Source of the DNA: Allacma fusca
Lineage: Eukaryota > Arthropoda > Collembola > Symphypleona > Sminthuridae
NCBI GenBank assembly: GCA_947179485.1
Contig: OX359249.1
Coordinates: 49,487,402-49,551,401, forward strand
Reading direction: 5' to 3'
DNA length: 64,000 bases
Shown here: piece by piece, positions 13,283 through 26,307 of the stretch
Layout of the letters: every line of letters starts with the position of its first letter
Numbering within the stretch: position 1 is the first letter of the stretch
The notes under the pieces: model-generated
The model's database searches: none
What the model saw: only the letters and a program-made list of their open reading frames with translations
Told to the model about the DNA's origin: nothing
Translations under genes and position numbers: made by a program

Positions 13283-16200
13283 CGACTGATTATGCGGAAT
13301 GACGATGTGCATGAGATATATATCCAGTTATATAGATATAAATATAAGAAGGAAAGCTGCACGACTAGGCTTTGGAAGGCTAACGATAAGAGTCGATTCG
13401 AGTAAGGAATCTCAAGTCACCCAGTTCGAGCGTGAGTACTGCAGTGTGCTGATTCTGGGAGGAAGAAGTAGAAGCTGTCATGAGAGAAATGCATCGGAGT
13501 TTACCGTAGAGTTGCCTCAAAACATTTACTATAAGTATAGTCACAAGATGTTGACGTGATCTATCCTTCTTGTAAAGCGACCCCAGTATACTACACACAT
13601 TTCCGACAATATCAAGTGTACTAGTACTGTCAAGTTTTTTTTTCTGTCGACTGGTTGCTCGCACCCTACCTATTATATAAGTACAGCACATTTGACAATA
13701 ATTCAAGGGATACAAGCTCCTATGGGGCTCTCCATGCATACTACCCTCTAGCTAGACGTGAAATAGGAATAATAAGAACATGGAACCTTAAGATATGTCT
13801 ATCTACACTTTCAATCCTCAAATCTTTTTTATGTCAACCAATTCGTGCATATCGAAGTTTCAAGTTGACTTTTGGATTCCTGGGCAAATTTTTTGGACTC
13901 GACAAAATGTAATCTAACAGCGTTCTTACAGACACGATTCGGGAACCGCATGGAGCCACTCAGATGTGAGACTCTGTCTCACTATATCCCATGTATTAGC
14001 ACCCCCACATATCCGGATACATTACATATAGATATATATCTTACAATACTCCCAAGAAATAAAAAAAATCCTCAACTTCAAATCTTTCAAAAGTAGCAAT
14101 ACGAGTCAATAGTAATAGTCACAGTCATCTGTAATAGCACATGTAAAGTACATATCTAGAAGATTTACACGAAAGGAGTTCTCTTACTCTTTACTTGGTC
14201 TATCTCCACCACTGCACTGTATGCATACACGACCTTTTCCCCAAATCAAAAATGAAAGTGACTTTTGCCATTTTAAACGCTTCATTGCATTTGAATAAAT
14301 TTTAGCCTTTCTCTGCCTTCTATAGGAAATGTATCTATTATTGCTTACGCAGTCATATTACAATATTATTTTATTTCCACAAGACTACCTTTATTTCACA
14401 TCCTTTACGCATGCAGGCCAATTTCCATTTTATTGTCCGTTCTTGCCTCAATACATCGTCAGAGAAAGAGTCAAGTCAAACGTCTCAATAATTTCCAATT
14501 GCTATACTCGCCCGCAAATTCTTACGAACAGACTAATACTTCTCCAAATTTATACTCTTATACTATACGTAATTTCCTATATAGAAAAAACCTATGGGTT
14601 CCGGCAAAAAAAAAAGATACAAACATCCTTCTCCAACCACGTTCACATCAAACTATACTCGGGTTGACGGAAGATGAAAACTACCCAGGCTGCAAACACC
14701 GCCGGGTTGAATATTGCATACCCCACCCATAGTCATGAAATATCTCCTTGCATTTATTCCGCAAAACTGTCTCATTTCAATTTCTTCTTATGAATCAGCA
14801 TCATCATCGTCATCGTGTAAGAGGATTTTTGAAAGTGAAGCGCCTAGTTGTAAGTGGGACTCACGGAAATACTACAGTAAAAAGAATCACTTCTCCTCAT
14901 ATCATTTTCAGTCAGCTTATAAATAACAAATTTCATCATGCCCCATTCTGACTCCTTTCCCTCAATTCGCAAACGCAGTACAAAATAACACCCGTTTCCA
15001 TCCAGACTGGGAGTCTTCCAGTGCACCCAATTTTGAATTTACATACATTCTACTACGATTCGGAGAAACAGATAGACATTTTTAGACGTCTTCATGGAGC
15101 TGTTGTTCCATATGCATAATACATCAAAGATACTACACATACATACATAGCACAATATACACGTAGGGATGTTACTATTACAGGATTCTAAATCTTCTCT
15201 CATAGTCCCCTCGCAAAACTAAATGACCAGGGATCAAAGTTTCCCATAAACTCTGATATTTGCCCAACCAATCACCTTGGTCATTAGCACGAAGGCCATT
15301 TCAATCTTAAATCAATTTTTTTATCCACTACTCACAGAGTTTTGACTTCTCATAATATAAGAGTAAATATAGATTTGATGGGTTCCGCACACTTTAAGTT
15401 AAAACGGGAATATTCAATTTACTCATCCCAAGTCTGAAGGATACCCCGGATAAATGACAGAAGCAAGATTAGGATTCATTCGAAACTACTAATTATTAAA
15501 AATCCAGCGAAACGTGTCTACATGTATAATCACATACAGCTCCTTAACTTCAAAAGAATACTTGTAGAATAATTTATTCCTTCACACAGAGAAGATTACT
15601 TCTCGGTCTTGGTGGTTGTTTGTGTGAAAAGTTTTCGAAACGGACGTTTTAATATAAATCTATCCTTTTCATTCTCATCTACTACCATCGCACGACCAAG
15701 GCCTCTCCTAGGAAATAAAACTCCTTCGACGAAGCATTACGGGGAAGCTATAAGCATACAACCAGAGTTACACAAAGAGCTTTGTTCTCGGAGTGCAAAA
15801 CATCATATGACATATGTAGATAGAGCAGACAGCAATCCCTATTCTTTAATAAATCACTGGGAAATAATGGCATTTTCCTACCCATCCCTGTACAAGGTAC
15901 TAATTTGAACAGGCTTTTACGAAATATTAAAAGCATAACCGCTGTTTAGCTTCCTTTTCCGCCACAACCATCTTCCCAGTGAAAATTTTTTCACAGAAAT
16001 CGATCCATGTCAAACATGAAAGCAATCTACGAAGTAAATACTATATAAAAGCAAGCCCAAGTATAGATAGATAGTTTCTTTGAAATTCAGAAAAAAAAGC
16101 CACACATGGCATATGTATGCACACATGGGGGGACAAGGCTACTGCTTAAATTCCGTCGTCTGGGTCTGGATACATGTATCATCAAATTATTCATGAACTT

Positions 16201-16792
16201 GAAACTTCCATAGCAGGGAAATACAAAAGTACAAATTGTTGATACAACAAGATGACATGATATTTGGAAATCTTCATTCCTTTCGAAAACAACGGTAGCA
16301 AATCAGATACTGCAACTGTGGAGCGAGCCCCTGGATGGAACAAACGGACCGTGATAAATGTAAGACTCTCAGTTCTGTTTCCTGTTCCCTGTCTGTATTA
16401 TTTTCCGCTTATGGAGGAGACGCTGGTTTTGTGGAATACTTACATCTCGAATGGTTTCCTCCATAAAGGAATGAACGACAGTTCAACATACTGGGATTGG
16501 AATGAAACTTACAATAATTATTACCTTCTTCCTCCGTAATCGAACCTGGTGTCACAGTTTGGATTAGTGACTTTCAAGAACAATCTTTGGTTTAGAAAAC
16601 TGAACCAGATATTATTAATTTCATCAAAAATTAATGCACAATAATACATAATCAGACCGCAAATGGTTGAGGTCTGGAGGTGCTAGCGTCAAGTTACTGA
16701 TTTTACAAAGCACGTCAAACTATAAAGGGAAACTTGAAGAGCTTGACGGGCGGGATGGAATATAATTACTGGAAAATAACAATTTTTAATCT

Positions 16793-16832
16793 AACAATAA
16801 TAACAATAATTTATTATTATTATTGTAACAAC
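16793..16832. repeat. AT-rich inverted repeat built from AAT/ATT units
   Basis: An ACAATAATAACAATAA arm is followed closely by TTATTATTATTATTGT, giving a stem of about 16 bp with one mismatch and almost no loop. It probably arose from simple (AAT)n and (ATT)n expansions; a role is not implied. Confidence 0.75.
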
Positions 16833-18350
16833 AAGGTTAAGGGTACGCAATAAAATATAGGTTATATTTAATTATAAATAGACCTAATTAACCCGATCAC
16901 AAGATACACGAAACTAATAATTTAAACATGAAGCACAAACCTAAAGCTAAAGAGTCATTAATAATATGTACATATTGTATGAAATGTCGAGATATCTCAT
17001 TTCCTAACAGAGAGAAAAAGCTCACTCATGAAAGAAATGTCCCCCATGACTGTGGGAATGAAAAGGACTAATAATTTATTAAATACATAAATATCATTCA
17101 TTATTTTCATTACTACACGTAGATACTTCAAAGCAATCCAATCATAGAATCAGGACAATACAGTTACAAGGACCTTCCTACCTCACAAGACAAATACTAC
17201 GGCTATTCCAGGGACAAGAGTATATATAGTAGACTCCTTCAAACACAACCGGTTTGGACAGGAGTGACTTTTGAACTGTTTAACGAATTCCAATGGGCTC
17301 TCGATAATTGATGTTGTAATGGGGGCATATGTACTGTGGATTGTTGCCATTTGTGCTAATAGTACCAACTATAAATTTTCGCCTCGGCAGTCATTTCGTA
17401 ATCAGGATAATTACCACTGCCCTGCTTTATCCGAGCATTAATGAACTTCGTCTTTCCGACGCTCACTGTTTCCAGTAGTTAACGAGTCTTCTGCCATTAT
17501 GTACGAGAGTTGAGACTCCGGCAAAATTCCCTCCTGGGCTTCCGTATCAAGAGCAACAAAGCCATAAAATCATTTAACCAGATGGTTCAAAACAAATTGC
17601 AAGAAAGAATGTATGCATATATATATATACATATATAGACGGGAGCAAGATAATATGGAGACGGAGAGGAGAATATACATATAGATATTCGTCGAGGTAA
17701 TATCAAAAATACAAGTAAATATAGTGACTTAGATAGTCGACACTACAGAAATGTATACAGAAAAATTATGGATGCATGCATACTGGCCGATGCAATTAAT
17801 TTTTGTCAATTTGTAGGTTCAGGCGGATGAAGTGGATATTTATGGTTCTTGGAGAGGAGAAAGAAACCTCCCAGTAGTAGTGTATTCTCCCTTGCATTAG
17901 TTTCTTCAGTGAAACGAAAATAATGCGAAAGGAGTGACCAAGACACACTATACTATATACTATCTGCAATATATTCTTATAACCATAGTCATAGATAGGG
18001 GATATAAGTTAAGTTATAACATACATGCCTCAGTATCCACTTCAGTCGGAACACCGCTACGATACCTTCCAGTACCTTTCCAGCTTTCAACACCGTTCAT
18101 ATCTACTTTGTGTAAGGGGGAGGTTGCTAGGAACCTGAAATCCTCTCACTCTTCCCCATTGAAAATGGTTAGAGACGTAGAGAGTGACTGGGCTCTGATC
18201 TTTTCAGCATTATAGTTACGAATGAACATAAATTCAGATTATAACTTGACACTAAGACTCTTTTAGGGATCTCCCCATCAGAACATTTCAGCTTATTTGC
18301 AATGCATTAACACAACAAGTAACATTTCCCCGCAGTTCACACAGTTTATC

Positions 18351-18369
18351 GCCAGCCAGCCAGCCAGCA
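18351..18369. repeat. (GCCA)n short tandem repeat
   Basis: Four and a half tetranucleotide units. Confidence 0.85.
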
Positions 18370-21300
18370 GGCTCTTAAGGATCAGTTTCTCCCAGTCTTG
18401 TGATTACTCAAGAGAATATTACAATGCACGCCAATTTATCAGTACATGGTACGACGATCAAAACATTGACTTCTTTTCCCTTGGAACTCCCGACAGAAAA
18501 AAACAATCATGTAATTATTACAGACACAAGACCCACTCAGCGACAACATTCTCCCAGGAACACAACGAATTTCGAGAAAAAAAAATGGACAGGCCAGTTT
18601 GCATATCTATCGTCTCTTCATATAATAATTATAGGTAATAATTAATTATAGAATTCGGAAAATCAAATTAACAACGCACGCCATAAGGAATGCGTGTCCC
18701 ACCGTATTTTAATTAATTTTTCAGTCCCACTATAGATCTAAGATGAAGGAACTACTACTCAACCCAACAACTAAAGCGAGACTTACAGTCGCTTGTGCAA
18801 TAATTACTAATTACTACAAGCATTCTAGCTTCGCCTTGGCATTTGGCATAGTAATTAATGAGTACAGAGCACACTGCATTGCACCGACCGACCCTCGGAA
18901 AGTATTTTCTCACAATTAGTGTCGCTCGCATGTTCATATAGTTTTTTAGCACTTCACCTCTCAGATACCTCCCAACCAAGGAGGGTTAGGAGGGCCACCG
19001 TCTCCATGAAGCTTGGAGTACCCGGGTTAATACTAGAGCCCTCTGCAAGGTGCTAGCCCTGCGGCAAAGGTGGACAAGAGTAAATGTCAGCTGGAGCCTC
19101 TCTGTGATGGAAGGAACGTGATCTCACGTCCTTACACATTGACAGGGAAGACTGAGTGAGGCCTAATCAGCCCTCTTTTCTTCATCCAGGTACCTTTTCC
19201 TATTGTGTGACTTGGCGAGGAAGGAATTCACGTCCCCGCTTGTAAAAGGTCCGCCAAGAACTTTGGGATCATTGTGGGATGGAATTCCTTTCCTGCGCAT
19301 TTGAGCATGCATTATGTATCTATGTATCTTCTTATTTAAACATATGTAGAATAGTACTAGTATTCGTAGGAATGACTTTCTCTGCTGCTGAGGCTGCATA
19401 CCAACCTGCCTGGGTAATTGCTTCATGGCTAATGCAAAGCTGGAGTGGAACAGAAGCTGATTGCACCTGGGAAATAAAATAATGCAACTGGGTGAGGGAA
19501 GTAAATTAGATAAAAGTGTACGTAAACATGGATGTAAAAAAAATGTTAGGTAGGTCGTTCACATTCAACTGAGCCTCTAGTAAGACTTCGGGTTGATCCA
19601 TATAGCTTATCAATTTAACAGCAGTAACCAGTAGTGCAATTGCTAGGTCAGTGAGTTCATCCCAGCACATCCCTTCAAATGCATGTGCAAATTTTAAAAA
19701 ACAATTGAAAATAGACTACTAGCTGAAACTACTTCGTCCCCCATCAAAATTTTAAACCCCGTCCACAATCCACCTACATTGTGTAGTTCAGGGCATCAAA
19801 CAAGGTTACGAGATTGTAAAAACTCCTGAAATTAAAGTATCACACGATGAGAAGCTTCAGAAATCTGTGCTACAGATAGTCCAGATTACTAGACGTTAGG
19901 TATGTATACTTTGTAATGATTATTTTGATTCGTGTTTACTACCGTCTAATTGAACTGGCAAAATTGCCTTTAGGCAGTTTGGGTCTATGCTCTTCATACA
20001 TAATTATGTACGTGCTGTAACGAATGTCTATATGTATTCGTTACTATTCCTAAGCCTAACTGCACTGGCAATCAAATCAACCAAAGATTTAAATAATCAT
20101 ATTATTGTTATTCCTATACTACTATGAGACATAGGATAATATCAATTAATTCCTTTAGTTTAATTCCTACAATAATTAACCGAAATACAATAATTATTCT
20201 TGTTCTGCCCATCAGTCTGAACTTGAAATAATACATAGATGTGAGTCTCTTGGAAGTCATTAACTAAGTTTTGATTTGGGAACAACTCACTGAGCTTCTA
20301 AAATAGTTCTTGATAGTATTTATAACCTTTATCCTTGGATTCTCAAATAACTATTTCCATTGAAATGTTTTATTAATCTTTGGAAACGTTTATGTGTAAA
20401 TGGCAGGTGGAGTTACACAATCAAATAAAACCCTTTATCATGACAAGGAAATAGGACTCGTTGACGTACGAGTGCTCAGGTCGGATTTCAATCTTTAACA
20501 ATAAGGTATGAGAAGTGATCATGATAATAAAATTGGGATTGCAGATTCTGTAAGTTTGATGTGACTTGCCAACAAAAGCATTGGCACACCCGCTCACTAC
20601 ACATTTTGTATTCACTTCGCTCCACGACTTCATCCTCCGTGCAGATAATTCCTGGGTCAATAACAACAGATTCTCTACTCCCCCATGAGTTAATTTCAAG
20701 CTTACATTGGGTCCTGGTGACGGTGATCTTACATTTTACTTCAATTTCTGAATAATTTCTTATACATGCCAAAAGGATGCAAACTGATTTTTACATCTGT
20801 AATAATTATTTGTATGATTAGACAGACCGCTACAGAGAAAAATGTATTATAAGTCGCAATTAATTACTACTTAAATGTAAACTTAGCAGAGTCTTTGAAA
20901 TTGTCCACACAGCAATTCATTATGAAATTAAGGAAGTGAAAGATTTAGACAACAATTCGTACGTACATATGTAGGGGATTAACGGACTAACATGAAATTC
21001 AATAGTAGAAATTCGCATTCGACCTAAACACCTGACGTCACTAAATGCTAGCTCTCCTTGACATTTCTTTTTTTTTCAACAATACAAAAAAAAGTAAGAG
21101 ACATTGATATGCAACCTACATGAAGTTATATTAATCTACCTGCCCACATACCTACATATGTAGAGGTAAGTACCTTGCGATAATTAGATAAACCTAAGCG
21201 ATAACATCTTCTTTGTCGTGGATATGACGGATGCTACTTGAACATCTGACAGTTTGATTCAAAGCTCGCAAGCAAACACTATTTGTAGATTGTACTTATC

Positions 21301-22211
21301 TAAATAAAAAAAAGTTCCCATGCAGGCACGCATAACAAGAGTAGACGTACTTTGCAGTGAAAGGGACGACGTATTCTTCCAAGCGATATGTGCACACACA
21401 CATACATAAAGCCAATGCTTAAAATGAGTCTATCATCTGTAAGAATATCATAGATGTCAACATAGAAATGCATTTTGGTGAGGGAAATCCCGATAAGAAA
21501 GTTACAAGGATTTGAAATTCAAGGAATGAAGCGGAAATAAATGTGGACGCATTAAAAATAGTATTTCCAGGAAGTATTTACTTCCTAACGAATGACTTGC
21601 TTTCCACCACGCATAAACGGGATCGTTTCATGCTCCCAGAAATCACGAATCCCAAAAACTGTCCATACATACAATGCACGTACGAAAGTCTATAGAAGTC
21701 TCCATGCATTATTGTAATCCCTCACTCCACTGGATACCTTTAAGTTTCTTTTAGCTTGAAATCGGAGGGAACTTCCCTGCCTCTGGTTGTCTCCTCTTCA
21801 ATAATGTAATGTATAGCTATAGCTAAAGGTAAGTCTGCCTGGATTAGGGTGCTTCTCAATCTATCAGTTCAATTGCTCTGGTCCTATCGTTTCTGTAGAA
21901 AATATTTGCTCCCAAACATATGTACTTTTTCTTTCTCATCTCCTCATGTCGACTCTACTTTCATACATATGGAGCCATAGTTTCCGCATGAATGCCACAC
22001 TCTCACTCTCTCACTCCCGCTTTATAAAAGTAAGTGATCTTCCAAGCTTTACTTCGGATGATGGAATACTGGAGGGTTCACTTTTCCCCAACGACGACCC
22101 AACTATACTGATATGCATACTTTCACAAGACTCTTCCACCAACTAACAGTGTTCAGGCTTGCTCCATATCCAACTTGATTCCCAGCAAAGACAAACTTTT
22201 CCTTGTGTTCC

Positions 22212-22213
<2 letters not shown>

Positions 22214-22252
<39 letters not shown>
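22214..22252. repeat. (AG)n microsatellite
   Basis: About 19 uninterrupted AG units; the alternating Arg-Glu frame through it is an artefact. Confidence 0.97.
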
Positions 22253-22255
<3 letters not shown>

Positions 22256-22491
22256 TAGTAATGCAAAAGCTTGAGAACCCAACGATGGATTGGATTCAAG
22301 GCGAACGACAACGAGGATTTTGGGTAATTTTACATTCCCGATTCATGACAAAACGATAGGAGTCCAACTTACGAGAGCCAGAGGATGTGAAACTATGCTA
22401 TCAACGTCACCACCGCAGCGCATCATTTGTGCAAGAAAAAAAAAGTTAAAACGACTCGTTCCTCCAAAAACGTTTTGTTCATTGTGTGTGT

Positions 22492-22516
22492 GTCTCTCTC
22501 TCTCTCTCTGTGTGTA
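22492..22516. repeat. Compound (TG)n(TC)n(TG)n microsatellite
   Basis: TG units, then about eight TC units, then TG units: a compound dinucleotide repeat 25 bp long. Confidence 0.88.
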
Positions 22517-24730
22517 TCCCTAGCATCACCAATCACATGAACCTACAGACCAATTTACACCTTGAATAAACGAAAAGGAAACTTTCTTATAGCGTCATAT
22601 GCTTCAAAATATGCGACCTTGCGGGCATGCATATCAGGAAACAGAGGAATTTGTTCCAACCCACCATCCTTGTGGGTATCCGAGTCTCTTCACCTTCACC
22701 CATACATACATATCCATACGTACATACATAAATGCGGACAAATGTGCCCCAGCACCAACTTATTTGTCTCGAAATGCAATATCAGTAGAATATACTACAT
22801 TCAAAAAACCATTGAGGATGGAAAGTGAGGAGAGTAGATATACATAGGTACAGAGAAGAAATGTAGCCGAAAAAAAAACCAGAGGAAAGAGACCAAATGC
22901 ATTCAGCCAACCCAACATTTGTGATCTCTCCGTCTGCTGATCTTTCCTATAGACAAGAAATGTTGAATTTATTGCTAGGATTCCAGGATTCATTCACTCA
23001 CTTTGTCCCCATGTCAGTTTCGCTTCGTCCTACTCTCAGCTTTTATTCTTCTTCTGCACAACGTGCATAATCTTTAACCTACCCCCACTTCCACACGCTC
23101 AACTACCTCCATGCATCAGACATATAACATACACGGAAGTTTAGGACTGCCAACCAGGAGTGAGAGAGAAAACTGGAATGAAATAATAAGGGGAGGCTCA
23201 TGATACTCGGAGAGTTCATATCAGAATGTACATATGCATGCCGTTTCCAATACGGCCATAACAGTACGCAGCCCATCGTCTCTGCACCTTATCTACCTCT
23301 TCCCACATAGGGATAAATAGATCCACCAGCTACACAATGATTGTGCCTTGCAAAGGATGAAGACTAATGTGCTGCCCCTTGTTACACACACCAAGTTATT
23401 TGCAAGACAAAGTATTTGTTTTCATTTCTCCATTGTGGCAAAAGTGGCTGAAATGAGGGGAAGAAATTACCCTGTACATATTACATTAAATTCAAATTAT
23501 TTATTAGATTTATTATAGTCCTCCCACGTGAGGAGAATAATGAAATCCTTCAGCATCAATGAAACAGTGACTTAAGGAAAGGAACGCTGGCGTTGTTGCC
23601 TATACATATTTAAAGATAGATACTTTCCCCGATATTTATTGGACACATTAGAAACACACATAGATACTGTAAATTCTTGATCCCTTCTGCCATACTTCAC
23701 TACACTGACTGTCCCCGTCCCTGCGACAATGATACCTGACATGACTGCACTGTATTAGGGAACAAAACAAATTGAACTTTCATCATGCAGACTGGAGATA
23801 TTCGATTCGGTGAAAAATCCTGTCGAGTATGTCACAAGTGCTTGACTACTTTAGCTTAGCGTATCATAGGTACGGAAGTTGGGGTACAAGGGGAACAGTT
23901 TGATCATTTTAATGCAATAAATGCAGTTTAGTTAAGCAGCAGGCAGATCTAGGGAGGAGGGGAGGAAAAGAAACCAGAGGAAAAACACATTACATTCACA
24001 GAAAGAAACTACTGAGTGAGCATTATTATGAAACTACTCGGGAAAGTTAAATCGGAGAGAAAAAGCAATCAATGTAGCCATTCAGGCGTCACTTTTTTTT
24101 TCCTTTTCTAAACGCGGGAAATACTCCAGTTCCTCACTCTTTGTATTCAACACGAATTGTCGGCAGCTATTCAGAGCTGTGCTGACAAAACGTAACCCTA
24201 CTCACATTAAACAATTTTGCCGTAACAACTTTGACTCCCCCTAATCTCTTCTGAATAGCTTCTAAAATGTATAATAATTATTACTAATTAATACATCTGC
24301 TCCGCATAAGTACATGGAAGGTCATGGATCGCATTATTCCAGTTCCCCTGCTGTGCCGAACCTTCAATCAAAGCCTGAGACACAAGCTATGGGAAACGAT
24401 TAGGAGTTCTTCCTAGCCCCAAAACTTATCCATACAGTGGGCTGGGGAGCTCAGAATTTCAGCTGACCCAGAAGTTGCGTTTCGTGTAATCCACTCTGTA
24501 CAAACTAATTACTATATCCCGTCATTACTAGGAGTAACATCTATTTAACTTGTGTTATTTGAACTTCCAGCACTTTAGTCTATCGCACTTTTGTATTTCC
24601 GTCAAATTGTTTCTATCTGGTAGCCCCATAGTTTAGCAAATGAGACTTCTACATACGTTCCATTTCAATCAAACTGATGTTTGTACTTTCCCGTACTGTC
24701 GGCTAAATGATTTCAAGAGTGCTGGGAATG

Positions 24731-25280
24731 TTCCGGTCTGTTCCAGGATGTATTTCTGGTATGGTCAGATCCAAGCCTAGAAACAAAACAAAGGGTCCAT
24801 TCCACTGTCCCACAACCTACATGGTTCAGTGAAGCTCAGGTACCAGGACCATATTTATGGTCTGGTCCATCTATAGCAACAGACCAGAACGGACCGGACA
24901 GGAACAGACCATTTCAACCATTTATCAATTAAGAGGAAGTAAGTCGCCTAATCAACATTTATTTCTTCCTAATTACCACTGTTAAATTTATCAAACTGAA
25001 ACCGAGATCCTTTGACTAAAGTCTTTATTCTTTCTTTTTTCGTATCTTTTTTAAAAGATTCTGCGGGAATAAACTCAGAGTTGATAATTTGGTCTGACCA
25101 AATGTTCTCCATTCATGACCTCACAACTAGACGGGAACATTCCTAATGGTGTGTTTCAAATTTTTGAGAACTTTTCATTGGTGCAGCAAAATATATGGAA
25201 CAGAAGACTTCAAATAGTCCAATCTTTGGGACAGAACGGAACAGACGAAAACATTTATTGGTCGGGAACGGAACTATACT
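24731..25280. repeat. Cluster of direct and inverted GGAACAGACC-like motifs, possible transposon remnant
   Basis: GGTCTGTTCC near 24735 is the exact complement of GGAACAGACC at 24901. Variants recur: TGGTCTGGTCC near 24858, AGACCAGAACGGACCGGAC near 24881, GGACAGAACGGAACAGACG near 25230 and GGGAACGGAAC near 25264. A perfect 17 bp odd palindrome ATTTGGTCTGACCAAAT lies at 25087-25103. Dense short GAAC/GGAC motifs in both orientations resemble the subterminal repeats of hAT-type DNA transposons. No transposase frame was found, so this would be a degraded or non-autonomous copy. Confidence 0.35.
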
Positions 25281-26281
25281 ACTACTAGATTGGAAATTGT
25301 ATAATTTAGGAAAGTTTTCGAGTATTTGCTGTGTCCTGTTCCTTCCACCTGTGTAGATATAGATATGCCCTCCAAAAAGGATTGCAAGAAAATACTTGCA
25401 ATCAAAAATTATTGCAAATACCAAATTTACAGCTCTTGTGAGTGATTATGACTTGAATATTATTACAGAGGGTTAAAAGTAACCCTTACATCCCCATCCC
25501 TAAACTACATAAGAAAGGAGCAAGGGAAGGTTCAGAAGTAATAATTATTTCCCCCATGTTTTAGCAAATATTTGCTCAGATCTTCTAAAATTTGTTCCGT
25601 CCCTCTTGTGTTGTCCCGTAGGATTGTTTGGAAAAACTAAAAATTTTGAAACTTTAAATTTGATAACTCAAATTTCAATTTTTTTTAAACATATTTTCAA
25701 ACTTATTTCTAGAGGATTCTTAATGAATTTTTAAATGACTTCAACATAGTGGGAAGGGAACAGATGGAAAAGCATATTGGGCATGACCCGTCAAAATAGA
25801 GAGGAAGGTTGTGAAAATTGAGCCTCCTGGGCGAAAGTTAGAAAGATGCGGTACAGGAGGAATTTTCTGGAATTCATAAGAATATTTCAGAACGCTGTGT
25901 TTGCAGTAAATTTCATGGGGACTATTTTCGAGTCTAATAATTATTTTCCCAAATTCAAATATTTCAGTCTCAATAACTATAAAAGTGAGGTAAGATTGAC
26001 GAAAAATAATATTATTGTTTCAATAAAGAACTGTAAAGTAATAAATAATTTTTGGTTTATTTCAACCATGCCTCATGTTTTTATGTGGGCCAACACGGAT
26101 GAGGGTATCTTGACACCCTGTAACCTTATCCATGTATTTTAAATTTTCCCCATCATTTCAAGTACGCAGTCTACTAGTGTAGGTAGACAAACATTGAACT
26201 ACTTTGACCGACAGATTTACATTTTTCGCCCGTTGAAATCGTTTCCTCGGAATATGACCATTCCATTTATTACAGAGGGTT

Positions 26282-26307
26282 AGAGAAGAGAGAGAGAGAG
26301 AGAGAGG
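26282..26307. repeat. (AG)n microsatellite
   Basis: About 11 AG units with a short purine flank. Confidence 0.92.

Noticed and set aside
19011..19075. GC-richer stretch that looked tRNA-like
   Set aside because: No acceptor stem pairing and no TTCRA box in the right place.
22159..22359. Arg-Glu repeat protein frame
   Set aside because: Produced by the AG microsatellite at 22214-22252.
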